Positions 1-8,549 of a stretch of 53,787 nucleotides of DNA are shown in pieces. Each line of letters starts with the position of its first letter. The first letter of the stretch is position 1. The DNA lies in the NCBI GenBank assembly GCA_937957915.1, contig CALGNZ010000073.1, positions 1-53,787 of the forward strand, in the 5' to 3' direction. This DNA comes from an uncultured Granulosicoccaceae bacterium. GTDB taxonomy: Bacteria > Pseudomonadota > Gammaproteobacteria > Granulosicoccales > Granulosicoccaceae. The notes under the pieces were generated by a model. The model saw nothing but the letters and a program-made list of their open reading frames with translations. It was not told the origin of the DNA and made no database searches. The position numbers were made by a program, and so were the translations under genes.

Positions 1-142
1 CGTAGGCTTTAAAGTCCCCGCCCATCGCTTCTGCCTGAACTTTTGTCAGTGCCGCTGTCAACGTCGTCTTTCCGTGGTCTACATGACCTATCGTGCCTAC
101 GTTTACGTGCGGTTTCGTTCGCTCAAATTTTTCCTTCGACAT
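1..142 (-). CDS. tuf: Elongation factor Tu, N-terminal fragment (cut by window edge)
   Basis: EF-Tu delivers aminoacyl-tRNA to the ribosome as a GTP complex in the cytoplasm. The 47 visible codons begin [20 protein letters not shown] and continue into the G1 P-loop GHVDHGKT (about residues 19-26), followed by LTAAL, which is diagnostic of EF-Tu. The ATG lies at 142-140. The rest of the gene lies beyond position 1. Three tRNA genes stand upstream on the same strand in the order Tyr, Gly, Thr, the tufB arrangement known from Gammaproteobacteria such as E. coli (thrU-tyrU-glyT-thrT-tufB), here without a visible first tRNA-Thr. Identity is certain; whether a second tuf copy exists elsewhere cannot be seen. 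Confidence 0.97.
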   Translation of the reverse strand, partial: MSKEKFERTKPHVNVGTIGHVDHGKTTLTAALTKVQAEAMGGDFKAY

Positions 143-264
143 TACCAATGACCCTGAAAGTTTGTTGGTCTAATGAATCTACTGACTAAAAAGCTGTTTA
201 CAACGCCAGCTCGTGTTTGTAACCTCGTTGTGCTCCCGTTCAAACGAGAACCTAACGTTTGCTC

Positions 265-339
<75 letters not shown>

Positions 340-485
340 AAAATCATGGACAAACCTGCCAAACCCTGCAACGGCACTTGCCCTGTACATAACGCAACCA
401 CAACCTGACGCCGCAACCTGCTAAACGCACAACCCGCACAAAAGAGTTGTGATCACAGCCTGCAACACAGGAAGTGGCCAGGGAT

Positions 486-559
486 TGGAGCGGGTGATGG
501 GAATCGAACCCACGTTATCAGCTTGGAAGGCTGGAGTTCTACCATTGAACTACACCCGC
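486..559 (-). tRNA. tRNA-Gly (anticodon UCC)
   Basis: On the minus strand the acceptor GCGGGTG pairs with CACCCGC. The anticodon loop CTTCCAA gives anticodon TCC, the T loop is GGTTCGATTCC, and CCA is encoded (486-488). It corresponds to glyT of the tRNA-tufB operon. Two open frames that cross this region are artefacts. Confidence 0.97.
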
Positions 560-686
560 TTGAAAAGCGACAGTGACCGCCAGCAACCCAACCTCTGTTG
601 CCAATGGCCATTGAAACTCTTACCGACCTGTAATAACAAATTCGATCAACGATCAAAATTGCCAACCCACAGGACGAACAAAACAT

Positions 687-770
687 TGGTGGAGGGAGGA
701 GGATTCGAACCTCCGAAGCATATGCAGCAGATTTACAGTCTGCCCCCTTTGACCGCTCGGGAATCCCTCC
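687..770 (-). tRNA. tRNA-Tyr (anticodon GUA)
   Basis: On the minus strand the acceptor GGAGGGA pairs with TCCCTCC. The anticodon loop reads CTGTAAA (GTA), there is a long class II variable arm, the T arm is GGTTCGAATCC, and CCA is encoded (687-689). At 84 nt it is a class II tRNA. It is first in the tRNA-tuf transcription unit, corresponding to tyrU. Confidence 0.97.
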
Positions 771-951
771 ACACAAGAGCGGAATTATGGTTGCTTACTG
801 AGCCGCTGTCAACACCAAGCGGAACTTACCTTGCATGGCAAAAAACAAAGCCACTACAGTTACTGACATCAGCAGTCTGTGCGAAGAACTTCTACTACCG
901 CAAACCCGCCCTGCCAGTGCGTGTTAACCGATCATGTCCGCGGCATATTGA

Positions 952-1731
952 TTAGTGCAATAAGATTTGACTCAGGAATTCCTGTGTTCTCGGTGATTGA
1001 GGATTATTGAAGAATTCCTCAGGCTCATTCTGTTCGATAATTTCACCTTCATCCATGAATATCACCCGATTTGCAACTGTTTTTGCAAAACCCATTTCGT
1101 GCGTTACACAGATCATGGTCATGCCATCGCGCGCCAACTCAACCATAACATCAAGCACCTCCTTAATCATTTCAGGATCAAGCGCAGAAGTCGGCTCATC
1201 AAACAACATGATTTTCGGATTCATACACAAGCTGCGAGCAATGGCAACGCGCTGTTGTTGACCACCGGACAACTGACCGGGATACTTGTCCGCCTGCTCG
1301 GGTATCTTTACGCGCTCGAGGTACTTGCGAGCTACCTGCTCGGCCTCAGCCTTGGGCATTTTCCTGACCCAGATGGGCGCCAGTGTGCAGTTTTCAAGCA
1401 CGGTTAAATGCGGAAAGAGATTGAAGTGCTGGAACACCATGCCAACCTCACGGCGAATCTGTTCGATCTGCTTCAGGTCGCTGGTAAGCTCGGTACCGTC
1501 AACCCAGATTTCGCCTTTCTGATGCTCTTCAAGCCGGTTGATGCAGCGAATCAACGTCGATTTGCCAGATCCCGACGGGCCACAGACAACAATTCTTTCA
1601 CCCGCATTTACGGTCAAATTGATATCTTTTAGCACGTGGAACTGACCGTACCATTTGTGCATCTGCTGTATGCGAATCATCTGTTGGTCAGAAACGGCCA
1701 GTTGCGCGGCTAATTCGGTTTTATCATTCAT
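952..1731 (-). CDS. aapP: General L-amino acid ABC transporter, ATP-binding protein AapP
   Basis: A cytoplasmic ATPase of the polar amino acid uptake family that drives the AapQM permease. The 259 residues show Walker [10 protein letters not shown] (51-59), Q-loop [16 protein letters not shown], signature LSGGQQQR, Walker [14 protein letters not shown] and an H-loop CVTHEMGFA. Length is normal for the GlnQ/AapP group. It is the last gene of aapJQMP, beginning 12 nt after the aapM stop. The gene order J-Q-M-P and the unusually long permease partners favour AapP over a simple GlnQ. Substrate breadth (many L-amino acids in the rhizobial Aap system) is known for the family and is not shown here. 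Confidence 0.93.
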   Translation of the reverse strand: MNDKTELAAQLAVSDQQMIRIQQMHKWYGQFHVLKDINLTVNAGERIVVCGPSGSGKSTLIRCINRLEEHQKGEIWVDGTELTSDLKQIEQIRREVGMVFQHFNLFPHLTVLENCTLAPIWVRKMPKAEAEQVARKYLERVKIPEQADKYPGQLSGGQQQRVAIARSLCMNPKIMLFDEPTSALDPEMIKEVLDVMVELARDGMTMICVTHEMGFAKTVANRVIFMDEGEIIEQNEPEEFFNNPQSPRTQEFLSQILLH

Positions 1732-1743
1732 AGTCGGGGAGCC

Positions 1744-3231
1744 CTAGTCTTCGCGATGGCCAGTATGAAGTTTATTTTCCAGATAAATCGAGTATCGGGA
1801 CATGCTGAAACAACAAATAAAGAAAAATATCGCAATGAATACATAAACTTCAGTGGACAGGCCCTGCCACTTGGTGTCAGATAAAGATGCCCGACCAATA
1901 CCCAAGGGATCAAGTAGCCCGATAATTACAACAAGCGTGGTGTCTTTGAACAAACCGATAAAGGTATTAACGATACCGGGAATTGATATTTTCAACGCCT
2001 GCGGCAGTACGATCAGCCTCATAGACTGCCAGTACCTCAACCCCATCGCATCTGCCGCTTCTGTCTGACCTTTGGGAATCGCCTGCAAACCGCCACGTAC
2101 CACTTCAGCAAGATAGGCAGCTGAAAACAGCACTACCATAATGAGCACTCGCAACAGCAAATCGAAATTGGAGCCAGGTGGCAGAAAGTAATTCAGCATG
2201 GTCGAAGCGACAAACAGCAGCGCTATCAAAGGCACGCCGCGGATAAATTCAATAAACCCGGTGCACACCCAACGGATAATATGCAGATCTGACTGCCGCC
2301 CAAGCGCCAACAGTATTCCGAGTGGCAGCGACACCACAATACCGGTCACCCCAATCACCATAGTCAGCATGAAGCCACCAAACTGATCCGTATCGACAAT
2401 CGTCAGCAGGTGGTCAGACGAAAAGCCGAAATTCGTACCACCAACAAAATGCCACAGCGCTGCCAGCGCAAAAAAGCCTGTCGCCCACTGCCGCCTTAAC
2501 TTCCCTGCCATTCCTCGATGGAACAGCGGAACCATTGTCAGCCCGATGAGCAACAGGGTTATTAGCGTACGCATTACATTACCGAGCCCGCCGATACCAA
2601 TATCGACATCGGTCGAAAAGAAGATATTCTGCAAACCGATCAACAGGAAAGCCCATACCGCCAGGAGCACGTAGGTCAACCCGCCGGTATCTGCCCCGTC
2701 GGCATCATCAATGGGTGAAAAATACACCACCGGTACAACCACCAGCGCGAACAAAATACCGTAGGCTGCGATGCTGCCATTGCCACCGATTAGCAACCAG
2801 AAGGCAATAAATGGAAAGGCCGCTGCAAAATACAGCCACTTTTTCCGGTTCGGCGCGCCGTCCCACAGAATTGGAACGCAGGCAGCGACAAAAAGCGCAA
2901 AGCACAACACCACTCGCCATCGTTCATCGTGCGGGTAGAACCCGTAAGTAAATTGACCCAGTCGCTTACCAATAAACCCCCAGCAGGCGCCACTGCCCAG
3001 CTCACGACAGTGATCTCGCGAATCGGCAACAAATACAGAATCGATCATCAGCCAGCCAAAAAGCGGCGGCAGCAGCAGGTACAGAAAATACGCTGTCAGC
3101 AGCGTCAAAATGACGTTGAATGGCGAAGAAAACAGATTTTTGTGCATCCAGTACAACACCCCGCTTTGACCTATCGGGGGTTTCTGGTCAGGATGCTCGC
3201 CAGGCGGATAAGCGCGTGTCGCTGTTTCCAT
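1744..3231 (-). CDS. aapM: General L-amino acid ABC transporter, permease AapM
   Basis: Inner-membrane permease of the HisM/GlnP family that forms the translocation channel with AapQ. The N-terminal half has several hydrophobic segments and an extended periplasmic region, as in AapM. The C-terminal half carries the typical permease core with GVPLIALLFVAS and the EAA-like segment GQTEAADAMGLRYWQSMRLI. The ATG at 3231 is chosen over the upstream one at 3252 because it starts one base after the aapQ stop and has GGAGAG about 5 nt upstream; this gives 495 residues. It is therefore translationally coupled to aapQ. A Bacillus-type short permease is excluded by length. Confidence 0.92.
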   Translation of the reverse strand: METATRAYPPGEHPDQKPPIGQSGVLYWMHKNLFSSPFNVILTLLTAYFLYLLLPPLFGWLMIDSVFVADSRDHCRELGSGACWGFIGKRLGQFTYGFYPHDERWRVVLCFALFVAACVPILWDGAPNRKKWLYFAAAFPFIAFWLLIGGNGSIAAYGILFALVVVPVVYFSPIDDADGADTGGLTYVLLAVWAFLLIGLQNIFFSTDVDIGIGGLGNVMRTLITLLLIGLTMVPLFHRGMAGKLRRQWATGFFALAALWHFVGGTNFGFSSDHLLTIVDTDQFGGFMLTMVIGVTGIVVSLPLGILLALGRQSDLHIIRWVCTGFIEFIRGVPLIALLFVASTMLNYFLPPGSNFDLLLRVLIMVVLFSAAYLAEVVRGGLQAIPKGQTEAADAMGLRYWQSMRLIVLPQALKISIPGIVNTFIGLFKDTTLVVIIGLLDPLGIGRASLSDTKWQGLSTEVYVFIAIFFFICCFSMSRYSIYLENKLHTGHRED

Positions 3232-3232
3232 T

Positions 3233-4435
3233 TTATCTCTCCACCAGCGCAAGACGGTTGTTGTACCAATTCATCACAGAAGAAATAACCAGCGAGAAGG
3301 TCAAATAGAGCCCGAGCACTATCAACATGCACTCCATCTCGCGGCCTGTCTGATTTAGCGAGATTCCGCCGATCGTCGCGACGATATCCATGTAGCCAAT
3401 CGCGATAGCCAGCGACGAGTTCTTCGTGATGTTGAGATATTGACTGTTCAGCGGCGGAATAATCACGCGCATCGCCTGTGGAATCACTACCAGGTTCAAC
3501 GTTCTTTTACGCGGCAAACCAAGCGCCAGCGCCGCCTCGGTTTGCCCCTTGTTCACCGCCTCAATGCCTGACCTTACGTTCTCGGCAATAAACGCCGCCG
3601 TATATAAAGATAACGCCAGCCATAGCGATAAAAATTCAGGCCGCAAGGCCATTCCCCCCTTAAAATTGAAACCCTTTAAGGCAGGAATGTCCCACGCCAA
3701 CGGCATACCAGTGAGCAAAAATGCCACGATTGGCACGCCAACAATTGACCCTAACATGACCCAGAATACCGGCGATTGCTCTCCGGTGGCCGCTTGCTTG
3801 ATACGAGCCATGCGCCTGTACCAAAAGGCGTAAACCACACCAATCACGAACGCCGCCAGCACCAGCCAGAACAAGGGCTCCATAATTGGCTTCGGCACAA
3901 AGAAACCGCGGTTGGTAAAGAAAAAGCTGTCCGCCACATCGATCGCCTGCCTTGTTTTCGGCAGCGAATGAACCAGAATGCCGTGCACCAGTAAAATATG
4001 CACCAGCACAGGCACATTGCGCACAAACTCGATGTAACAGTACGCAAGCCGGTTAACAATCCAGTTCGGCGACAGCCGCAATACACCGAGGATAAAGCCG
4101 AGGATACTGGCGAGAATAATTCCACAGACCGCAACCAGCAGTGTATTCAGGATTCCAACGACCGCTGCTCGAAGGTGGGTGCTTTGTGAGTTGTACTCAA
4201 CCAGTCTTTGGTTGATATCGTAGCCTGCTTCCTGCTGCAGAAAGCCAAACCCAAAGGGCTTGCCGAGCTTTTGGAAATTCTCAACAACATTGCCTGCCAG
4301 ATACAAAACGACCGCACAGATGGCGAGTGTGGCGAGCAACTGGATTACCAGCCCCCGAGTTCGCTTGTCCGTCCAGATTTTACCGATAGAGAAACTCTGC
4401 CGGGGAGGCGCTTGGTAATCTATTGATTGCGACAC
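3233..4435 (-). CDS. aapQ: General L-amino acid ABC transporter, permease AapQ
   Basis: Second channel-forming permease of the Aap importer, 400 residues and mostly membrane segments. It shows the family features YIEFVRNVPVLVHILL and the ATPase-contact loop GQTEAALALGLPRKRTLNLVVIPQAMR near the C-terminus, with a periplasmic insertion between early membrane helices as in AapQ. The start is GTG at 4435; no ATG fits better, and the ribosome binding site is weak. It follows aapJ after an 82-nt gap that contains a perfect 9-bp hairpin, and it abuts aapM by one base. Confidence 0.92.
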   Translation of the reverse strand: MSQSIDYQAPPRQSFSIGKIWTDKRTRGLVIQLLATLAICAVVLYLAGNVVENFQKLGKPFGFGFLQQEAGYDINQRLVEYNSQSTHLRAAVVGILNTLLVAVCGIILASILGFILGVLRLSPNWIVNRLAYCYIEFVRNVPVLVHILLVHGILVHSLPKTRQAIDVADSFFFTNRGFFVPKPIMEPLFWLVLAAFVIGVVYAFWYRRMARIKQAATGEQSPVFWVMLGSIVGVPIVAFLLTGMPLAWDIPALKGFNFKGGMALRPEFLSLWLALSLYTAAFIAENVRSGIEAVNKGQTEAALALGLPRKRTLNLVVIPQAMRVIIPPLNSQYLNITKNSSLAIAIGYMDIVATIGGISLNQTGREMECMLIVLGLYLTFSLVISSVMNWYNNRLALVER

Positions 4436-4477
4436 GTAAGTGGCCTGCGCGAGGTGAAAATGATTGAGTTATAGCAA

Positions 4478-4499
4478 CAAGGGCGCAAAAGCGCCCTTG
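4478..4499 (-). promoter_or_regulatory. Intercistronic hairpin between aapJ and aapQ
   Basis: A perfect inverted repeat with arms CAAGGGCGC and GCGCCCTTG and a 4-nt loop lies 18 nt beyond the aapJ stop. No run of T follows on the minus strand. An mRNA-stabilising or partly terminating element that raises binding protein over permease level fits better than a full terminator. That function is inferred. Confidence 0.6.
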
Positions 4500-4517
4500 C
4501 TCACCAACACTCTGCGC

Positions 4518-5540
4518 CTAGCGGAAAGGAGGCGAATAGAGTATCCCGCCGTTAGTCCACAGATCATTCACACCGCGCTCGATACCAATTGGGGTTTCTT
4601 TTCCAATGAACTGCTCAAACACCTCACCGTAGTTACCCACCATCTTGATCGCACGCCACGCCCAGGCTTTATCGAGACCAATCATCGCACCCAGATCACC
4701 CTCGCTGCCGAGCAGGCGATTGATTTCAGGGTTGTCTGTGCCAGTTGCCATTTTGTCGACGTTTTCTGACGTTACACCGAGCTCTTCCGCAGTGATCATC
4801 GCATTCAGCGTCCAGCGGATGATGTCTGCCCATTCACTGTCACCGTGACGTACCAGCGGTCCAAGTGGCTCTTTTGAAATTATTTCTGGCAGCACTACGT
4901 GAGCCGACGGATCTTCCAACGCTGACCTTGTGGATGCGAGGCCCGAGGCATCAGTTGTATAAACATCACAGCGACCCGCGACATAGTTGGTTCTTGCTTC
5001 ATCGTTTGTTTCGATTGGGACTGCTTCATATGAAATGTTATTCGTACGAAAGTAGTCGGCAAGGTTCAATTCAGTCGTAGTGCCGGTTTGAATACAAACT
5101 GAAGCGCCATCAAGATCCTTGGCACTGGAGACACCCAGCTCAGCTGGAACCATGAACCCCTGACCGTCGTAGTAATTGATTCCAACGAAATCAAGTTTCA
5201 GATCGGTATCACGACTAAAGGTCCAGGTGGTGTTGCGAGCGAGCACATCGACTTCACCGGAGGAAAGTGCGGTGAAACGGGTTTTACCCGTCGTTGTGGT
5301 GTATTTTACTTTTTCTGTGTCACCAAAAATTGCGGCTGCGACAGCTTTACAAACGGCTGGGTCGAAACCCTGCCAGTTACCCGCATCATCAGTAAAGGCA
5401 AAACCTGGAAAGCCTGTTGAAATACCACATTGCAGGAAGCCTTTTGACTTAACATCGTCAAGAGTACCGGCGGATGCTCCGGCGCTGGCAATTAAGCCCG
5501 CGGCAGCAGCGGACAAGGCAAATTTGGATAGAGTCTTCAC
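4518..5540 (-). CDS. aapJ: General L-amino acid ABC transporter, periplasmic binding protein AapJ
   Basis: Periplasmic solute-binding protein (SBP_bac_3 fold) that captures L-amino acids and presents them to AapQM. The 340 residues start with a Sec signal peptide (Lys at 2 and 6, hydrophobic core ALSAAAAGLIA, cleavage near GASAG). They continue with GTLDDVKSKGFLQCGIS and FDPAVCKAVAAAIFGD, typical of AapJ. The start is GTG at 5540 with GGAG about 9 nt upstream; the nearby ATG is out of frame. It is the first gene of the operon. The 299-bp region before it is shared with the divergent mrp operon and must hold both promoters, but no convincing -35/-10 pair was found. Confidence 0.94.
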   Translation of the reverse strand: MKTLSKFALSAAAAGLIASAGASAGTLDDVKSKGFLQCGISTGFPGFAFTDDAGNWQGFDPAVCKAVAAAIFGDTEKVKYTTTTGKTRFTALSSGEVDVLARNTTWTFSRDTDLKLDFVGINYYDGQGFMVPAELGVSSAKDLDGASVCIQTGTTTELNLADYFRTNNISYEAVPIETNDEARTNYVAGRCDVYTTDASGLASTRSALEDPSAHVVLPEIISKEPLGPLVRHGDSEWADIIRWTLNAMITAEELGVTSENVDKMATGTDNPEINRLLGSEGDLGAMIGLDKAWAWRAIKMVGNYGEVFEQFIGKETPIGIERGVNDLWTNGGILYSPPFR

Positions 5541-5839
5541 AGATCCATTCTCCGTTAAAATGTTTTTTTTTCAGTTACGTGCTGTCACCTCGCTGTTGCG
5601 TCCTGCTGGCGTTGGGAATGCACAATCGTGTCTAGTTGACCATAAAACCGTAACATACCTGACACCCTCGTCCAAGCAGCATTGACTCTCAACGTAAGCC
5701 GACGCCGACTTGGAACAAGCTGCGCCTGAAGTGTGTCCAATTGTTACGAAACATGGAAACATTCTGAAACACTGGCGCAGTATTTGAACAGTTAGTACCA
5801 TTCGGACATGGATCTGTCACTGAATCAGTCTCAAGGTAG

Positions 5840-6316
5840 ATGAAAAGATTTCTCCCCCCTTTTATTTTTTGCGCTTTGCTCTGGCTATTGTGGAGCGGTA
5901 TGTTTCAGCCGCTGATGCTTGCCTTTGGCCTGTCCTCTTGTCTGCTCGTTGCATGGATCGTCTCCAGACTACAGGTTACCGATAGCAAAGAGCCTACACT
6001 CGCCATCCTCGCACGGCTGTTGACTTATATACCCTGGCTCGTCAAAGAAATCGTCATTTCAAATATTGATGTGGCGAAACGTATCTGGCAAAAAGACATG
6101 CCAATTTCGCCAACTATTACCACCGTTCAGGCGTCGCAAAAGACTGCATTGGGCCTGGTACTTCACGCCAATTCCATTACTTTGACACCGGGTACACTCT
6201 CTATCGATGTTGACGATGGTGCCATTGAGGTACACGCACTGGCTGCCGAATCTCTGGGCCCTCTTCATGAGGGCGAGATGGATCGTCGAGTCACAAAACT
6301 GGAGGGGCGCAACTGA
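5840..6316 (+). CDS. mrpE: Mrp/Mnh cation:proton antiporter subunit E
   Basis: Small membrane subunit of the multi-subunit Na+(K+)/H+ antiporter. It has 158 residues with two or three N-terminal membrane helices (FCALLWLLWSGMFQPLMLAF and following), then the MrpE region YIPWLVKEIVISNIDVAKRIW and the soluble motif LHANSITLTPGTLSIDVDDG, which is diagnostic. It is first in the operon and overlaps mrpF by one base (TGATG). A weak AAGG lies just before the ATG. The complex exports cations using the proton gradient and supports pH and salt tolerance; this is family knowledge. Confidence 0.93.
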   Translation: MKRFLPPFIFCALLWLLWSGMFQPLMLAFGLSSCLLVAWIVSRLQVTDSKEPTLAILARLLTYIPWLVKEIVISNIDVAKRIWQKDMPISPTITTVQASQKTALGLVLHANSITLTPGTLSIDVDDGAIEVHALAAESLGPLHEGEMDRRVTKLEGRN

Positions 6317-6636
6317 TGTTCACTATCGCAATGATTGCAGTCATGATCACCATGCTGATGGCCCTGATCCGCGCATTTCTAGGCCCAACCATCTACGACC
6401 GGATTCTGGCGATCAATTTTGCCGGCAGCACTACAGTACTGTTCATCGCCGTACTCGGGTTTTTGATGGGTCGACCTGAATTTCTCGATATAGCGCTCGC
6501 CTATGCGCTGATCAATTTCATCGGCACCATCGCGATACTTAAATTTTTCAAATACGGCAACCTTGGCGTAGACATTCCTGACAATCAAGCCTCCAGTCAA
6601 ACCGCGGCCGATCAAACCTCGGGGCCTCAGCAATGA
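6316..6636 (+). CDS. mrpF: Mrp/Mnh cation:proton antiporter subunit F
   Basis: 106-residue membrane subunit with three predicted helices. The family signature is visible: FLGPTIYDRILAINFAGSTT, then FLDIALAYALINFIGTIAILKF. Length is slightly above the usual 90 because of a polar C-terminal tail rich in Gln, Asp and Ser. The start codon shares one base with the mrpE stop, and the end overlaps mrpG by 4 nt (ATGA), so it is translationally coupled on both sides. Confidence 0.93.
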   Translation: MFTIAMIAVMITMLMALIRAFLGPTIYDRILAINFAGSTTVLFIAVLGFLMGRPEFLDIALAYALINFIGTIAILKFFKYGNLGVDIPDNQASSQTAADQTSGPQQ

Positions 6637-7055
6637 GTATGGCTCTCGACATAGTCAGCCTCATCTTATTATGCGCGGGTAGCTTTTTCTGCATTACCGC
6701 AGGTGTCGGTCTGATGCGAATGCCAGACTTTTATACTCGCGCTCACGCCGCAAGTATTCTCGACAGCATGGGCGCAGGCCTGATCATTCTGGGGCTGACG
6801 CTGCAGGCACCCAGTTATCTGGTGGCGATCAAATTGCTGTTTACTTTTTTCTTTCTGATGATTACCGGACTCGCCGCCATTCACGCGCTTGCACAGAGTG
6901 TCAATGTTGCCGGAGTGAACCCGAAACTTGCGAACATTGTGCAACGTCTGCATAAAAACCTGAACGATGGCAGAACTCGATCGATCACGGGTGCCGTCAC
7001 CGACGGTGACAACTCCCCCACCGACAGTGATAACAATCGAGGAGACGGAAAGTAA
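6633..7055 (+). CDS. mrpG: Mrp/Mnh cation:proton antiporter subunit G
   Basis: 140-residue membrane subunit (PhaG/MnhG family). The hallmark GVGLMRMPDFYTRAHAAS is followed by LDSMGAGLIILGLTL and a third helix LLFTFFFLMITGLAAIHAL. The C-terminal 35 residues are hydrophilic and rich in Thr, Asp and Gly, longer than in compact homologues. It overlaps mrpF by 4 nt and the next gene by one base (TAATG). Confidence 0.93.
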   Translation: MSMALDIVSLILLCAGSFFCITAGVGLMRMPDFYTRAHAASILDSMGAGLIILGLTLQAPSYLVAIKLLFTFFFLMITGLAAIHALAQSVNVAGVNPKLANIVQRLHKNLNDGRTRSITGAVTDGDNSPTDSDNNRGDGK

Positions 7056-8044
7056 TGGAATTTCTGATCAATTCATTGTTGTTACTGATGCTGGTTGCCA
7101 CGGTCTTTGCGATCGTGCGTTTAAAGCGCCTGATGATTGGCGTAATGCTAATGGGGTTTTTCAGCTTACTCAGCGCCAACATTTTTATGGTGCTCGACGC
7201 AGTCGATGTTGCATTCACTGAAGCTGCGGTGGGTGCGGGCGTGTCGACAATATTCTTTTTAGCGGCACTGGCAATCGTTGGCCGCACCAGCAAGCCCCAA
7301 AATGCAACCCGCACCTTTGTTCCTTTGGCTGCGGTTATCATCACAGGCGCACTACTGGTCTATGCATCGTTTGATATGCCCTACTTCGGCAGTCATGACG
7401 CACCGGCTCACAACCATGTAGTCCCGCGCTACCTTAATGACTCCCCCAACGAAGTAGGCCCACCGAATATTGTTACCTCCGTGCTGGCCAGCTACCGTGG
7501 CTACGATACACTCGGCGAGGTTGGCGTAGTGTTCACGGCATTTATTGGTGTGTTTTTATTACTGGGCGCCGGCACACGCAAGTCTGGTGTTGAACGACCG
7601 GCACCGCCAAATGTACAGGCAGAGTCAATGCGCCAGAAAGTGGTACTGCGAGAAGTGTCTGATCTGCTTATCGCTCCGGTACTGATATTCGCGCTCTACG
7701 TGCAATGGCACGGAGACTTTGGACCAGGAGGCGGCTTTCAGGCAGGCGTTATATTCGCCAGTGGTGTCATTTTGTACGCTCTGATCTACGGCATCGTGCC
7801 CGCACAAAAGGTTTTCCCTCCACGCAAGCTTGCCTATTTCCCGGGCATTGGATTTTTACTCTATGCACTGGTTGGTGTCGTCAGTATGATGCGCGGTGGA
7901 AATTTCCTGGATTACGGAGTTCTTGTGCATGATCCGCTACATGGTCAGCACTACGGCATTCTGATTATTGAACTCGGCGTTGGTATTACCGTAGCTGCCG
8001 TCATGATAAACATCTTTTTCTCACTCTCTGAGCGCTCACTCTAG
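7055..8044 (+). CDS. mrpB: Fused MbhD-MbhE-MrpB-type antiporter subunit
   Basis: Membrane subunit of 329 residues that joins parts found in MrpA and MrpB elsewhere. Residues 1-85 form a three-helix DUF4040/MbhD-like unit (ending GAGVSTIFFLAALAIVGR). Residues about 90-180 form an MbhE-like unit containing PPNIVTSVLASYRGYDTLGE. Residues about 190-329 are the MnhB domain with HGDFGPGGGFQAGVI, the strongly conserved MrpB motif. In Bacillus Mrp the MbhD/E-like part is the C-terminus of MrpA; here it is fused to MrpB and no full-length MrpA is present. The order E-F-G-(A'B)-C-D fits group 2 Mrp or membrane-bound hydrogenase-type antiporter modules. Confidence 0.9.
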   Translation: MEFLINSLLLLMLVATVFAIVRLKRLMIGVMLMGFFSLLSANIFMVLDAVDVAFTEAAVGAGVSTIFFLAALAIVGRTSKPQNATRTFVPLAAVIITGALLVYASFDMPYFGSHDAPAHNHVVPRYLNDSPNEVGPPNIVTSVLASYRGYDTLGEVGVVFTAFIGVFLLLGAGTRKSGVERPAPPNVQAESMRQKVVLREVSDLLIAPVLIFALYVQWHGDFGPGGGFQAGVIFASGVILYALIYGIVPAQKVFPPRKLAYFPGIGFLLYALVGVVSMMRGGNFLDYGVLVHDPLHGQHYGILIIELGVGITVAAVMINIFFSLSERSL

Positions 8045-8112
8045 CCCGACTGTCAGTACGTGTCGGGTAACTACAATCAAGCGCATCCGAACCTGGCTAC
8101 AACGCCGGGTTC
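8045..8112 (+). promoter_or_regulatory. Two hairpins in the gap between mrpB and mrpC
   Basis: The only sizeable gap within the first part of the operon (109 nt) contains two stem-loops. Arms CCCGAC/GTCGGG lie at 8045-8050 and 8062-8067. Arms GAACCTGGC/GCCGGGTTC lie at 8089-8097 and 8104-8112 (9 bp with one G-U pair). Neither has a T-tract, so processing or stability elements are more likely than terminators. Confidence 0.5.
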
Positions 8113-8153
8113 AGGGCTCAGAGTTCGTACACAGGCACAGGAAATAAACACTT

Positions 8154-8549
8154 GTGATTGCCGGATTATTTAATTACTGGATAGTGATAGTGCTGATGAT
8201 GGCGGGTTTGTACATCGTCATGTCTAGCGGCCATCTGGTTAAAAAAATCGTTGGACTAAACATTTTTCAGACAGCGGTTTTTATCCTGTTTATATCAATG
8301 GGGAAAATTGCAGGCGGAACCGCACCGATCATTGATTCAGCGATAACGTTATACAGTAATCCTCTCACGCACGTCTTGATACTGACAGCGATCGTTGTCG
8401 GTGTAGCAACGACTGCACTGGGACTGGCCATCGCCGTACGTATACACGAAGCCTACGATACGGTTGAAGAAGACGAAATAACCGCTATGGATGCACAAAG
8501 CCTACACGAAGAAAACACCGCAAGCCTTGCGGCAGAATCTGACAAATGA
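8154..8549 (+). CDS. mrpC: Mrp/Mnh cation:proton antiporter subunit C (NuoK-like)
   Basis: 131-residue membrane subunit homologous to NuoK, with three helices. Visible signatures are GLYIVMSSGHLVKKIVGLNI and YSNPLTHVLILTAIVVGVATTALGLA, typical for MrpC. The start is GTG at 8154, with AGGA about 12 nt upstream; no better start exists in frame. The last 35 residues are acidic and soluble. It overlaps mrpD by 4 nt (ATGA). Confidence 0.92.
   Translation: MIAGLFNYWIVIVLMMAGLYIVMSSGHLVKKIVGLNIFQTAVFILFISMGKIAGGTAPIIDSAITLYSNPLTHVLILTAIVVGVATTALGLAIAVRIHEAYDTVEEDEITAMDAQSLHEENTASLAAESDK

Noticed and set aside
449..955. Open frames of 168 and 107 codons crossing 449-955 on both strands
   Set aside because: They run through the tRNA-Gly and tRNA-Tyr genes; the apparent protein sequence is translated tRNA and its complement.
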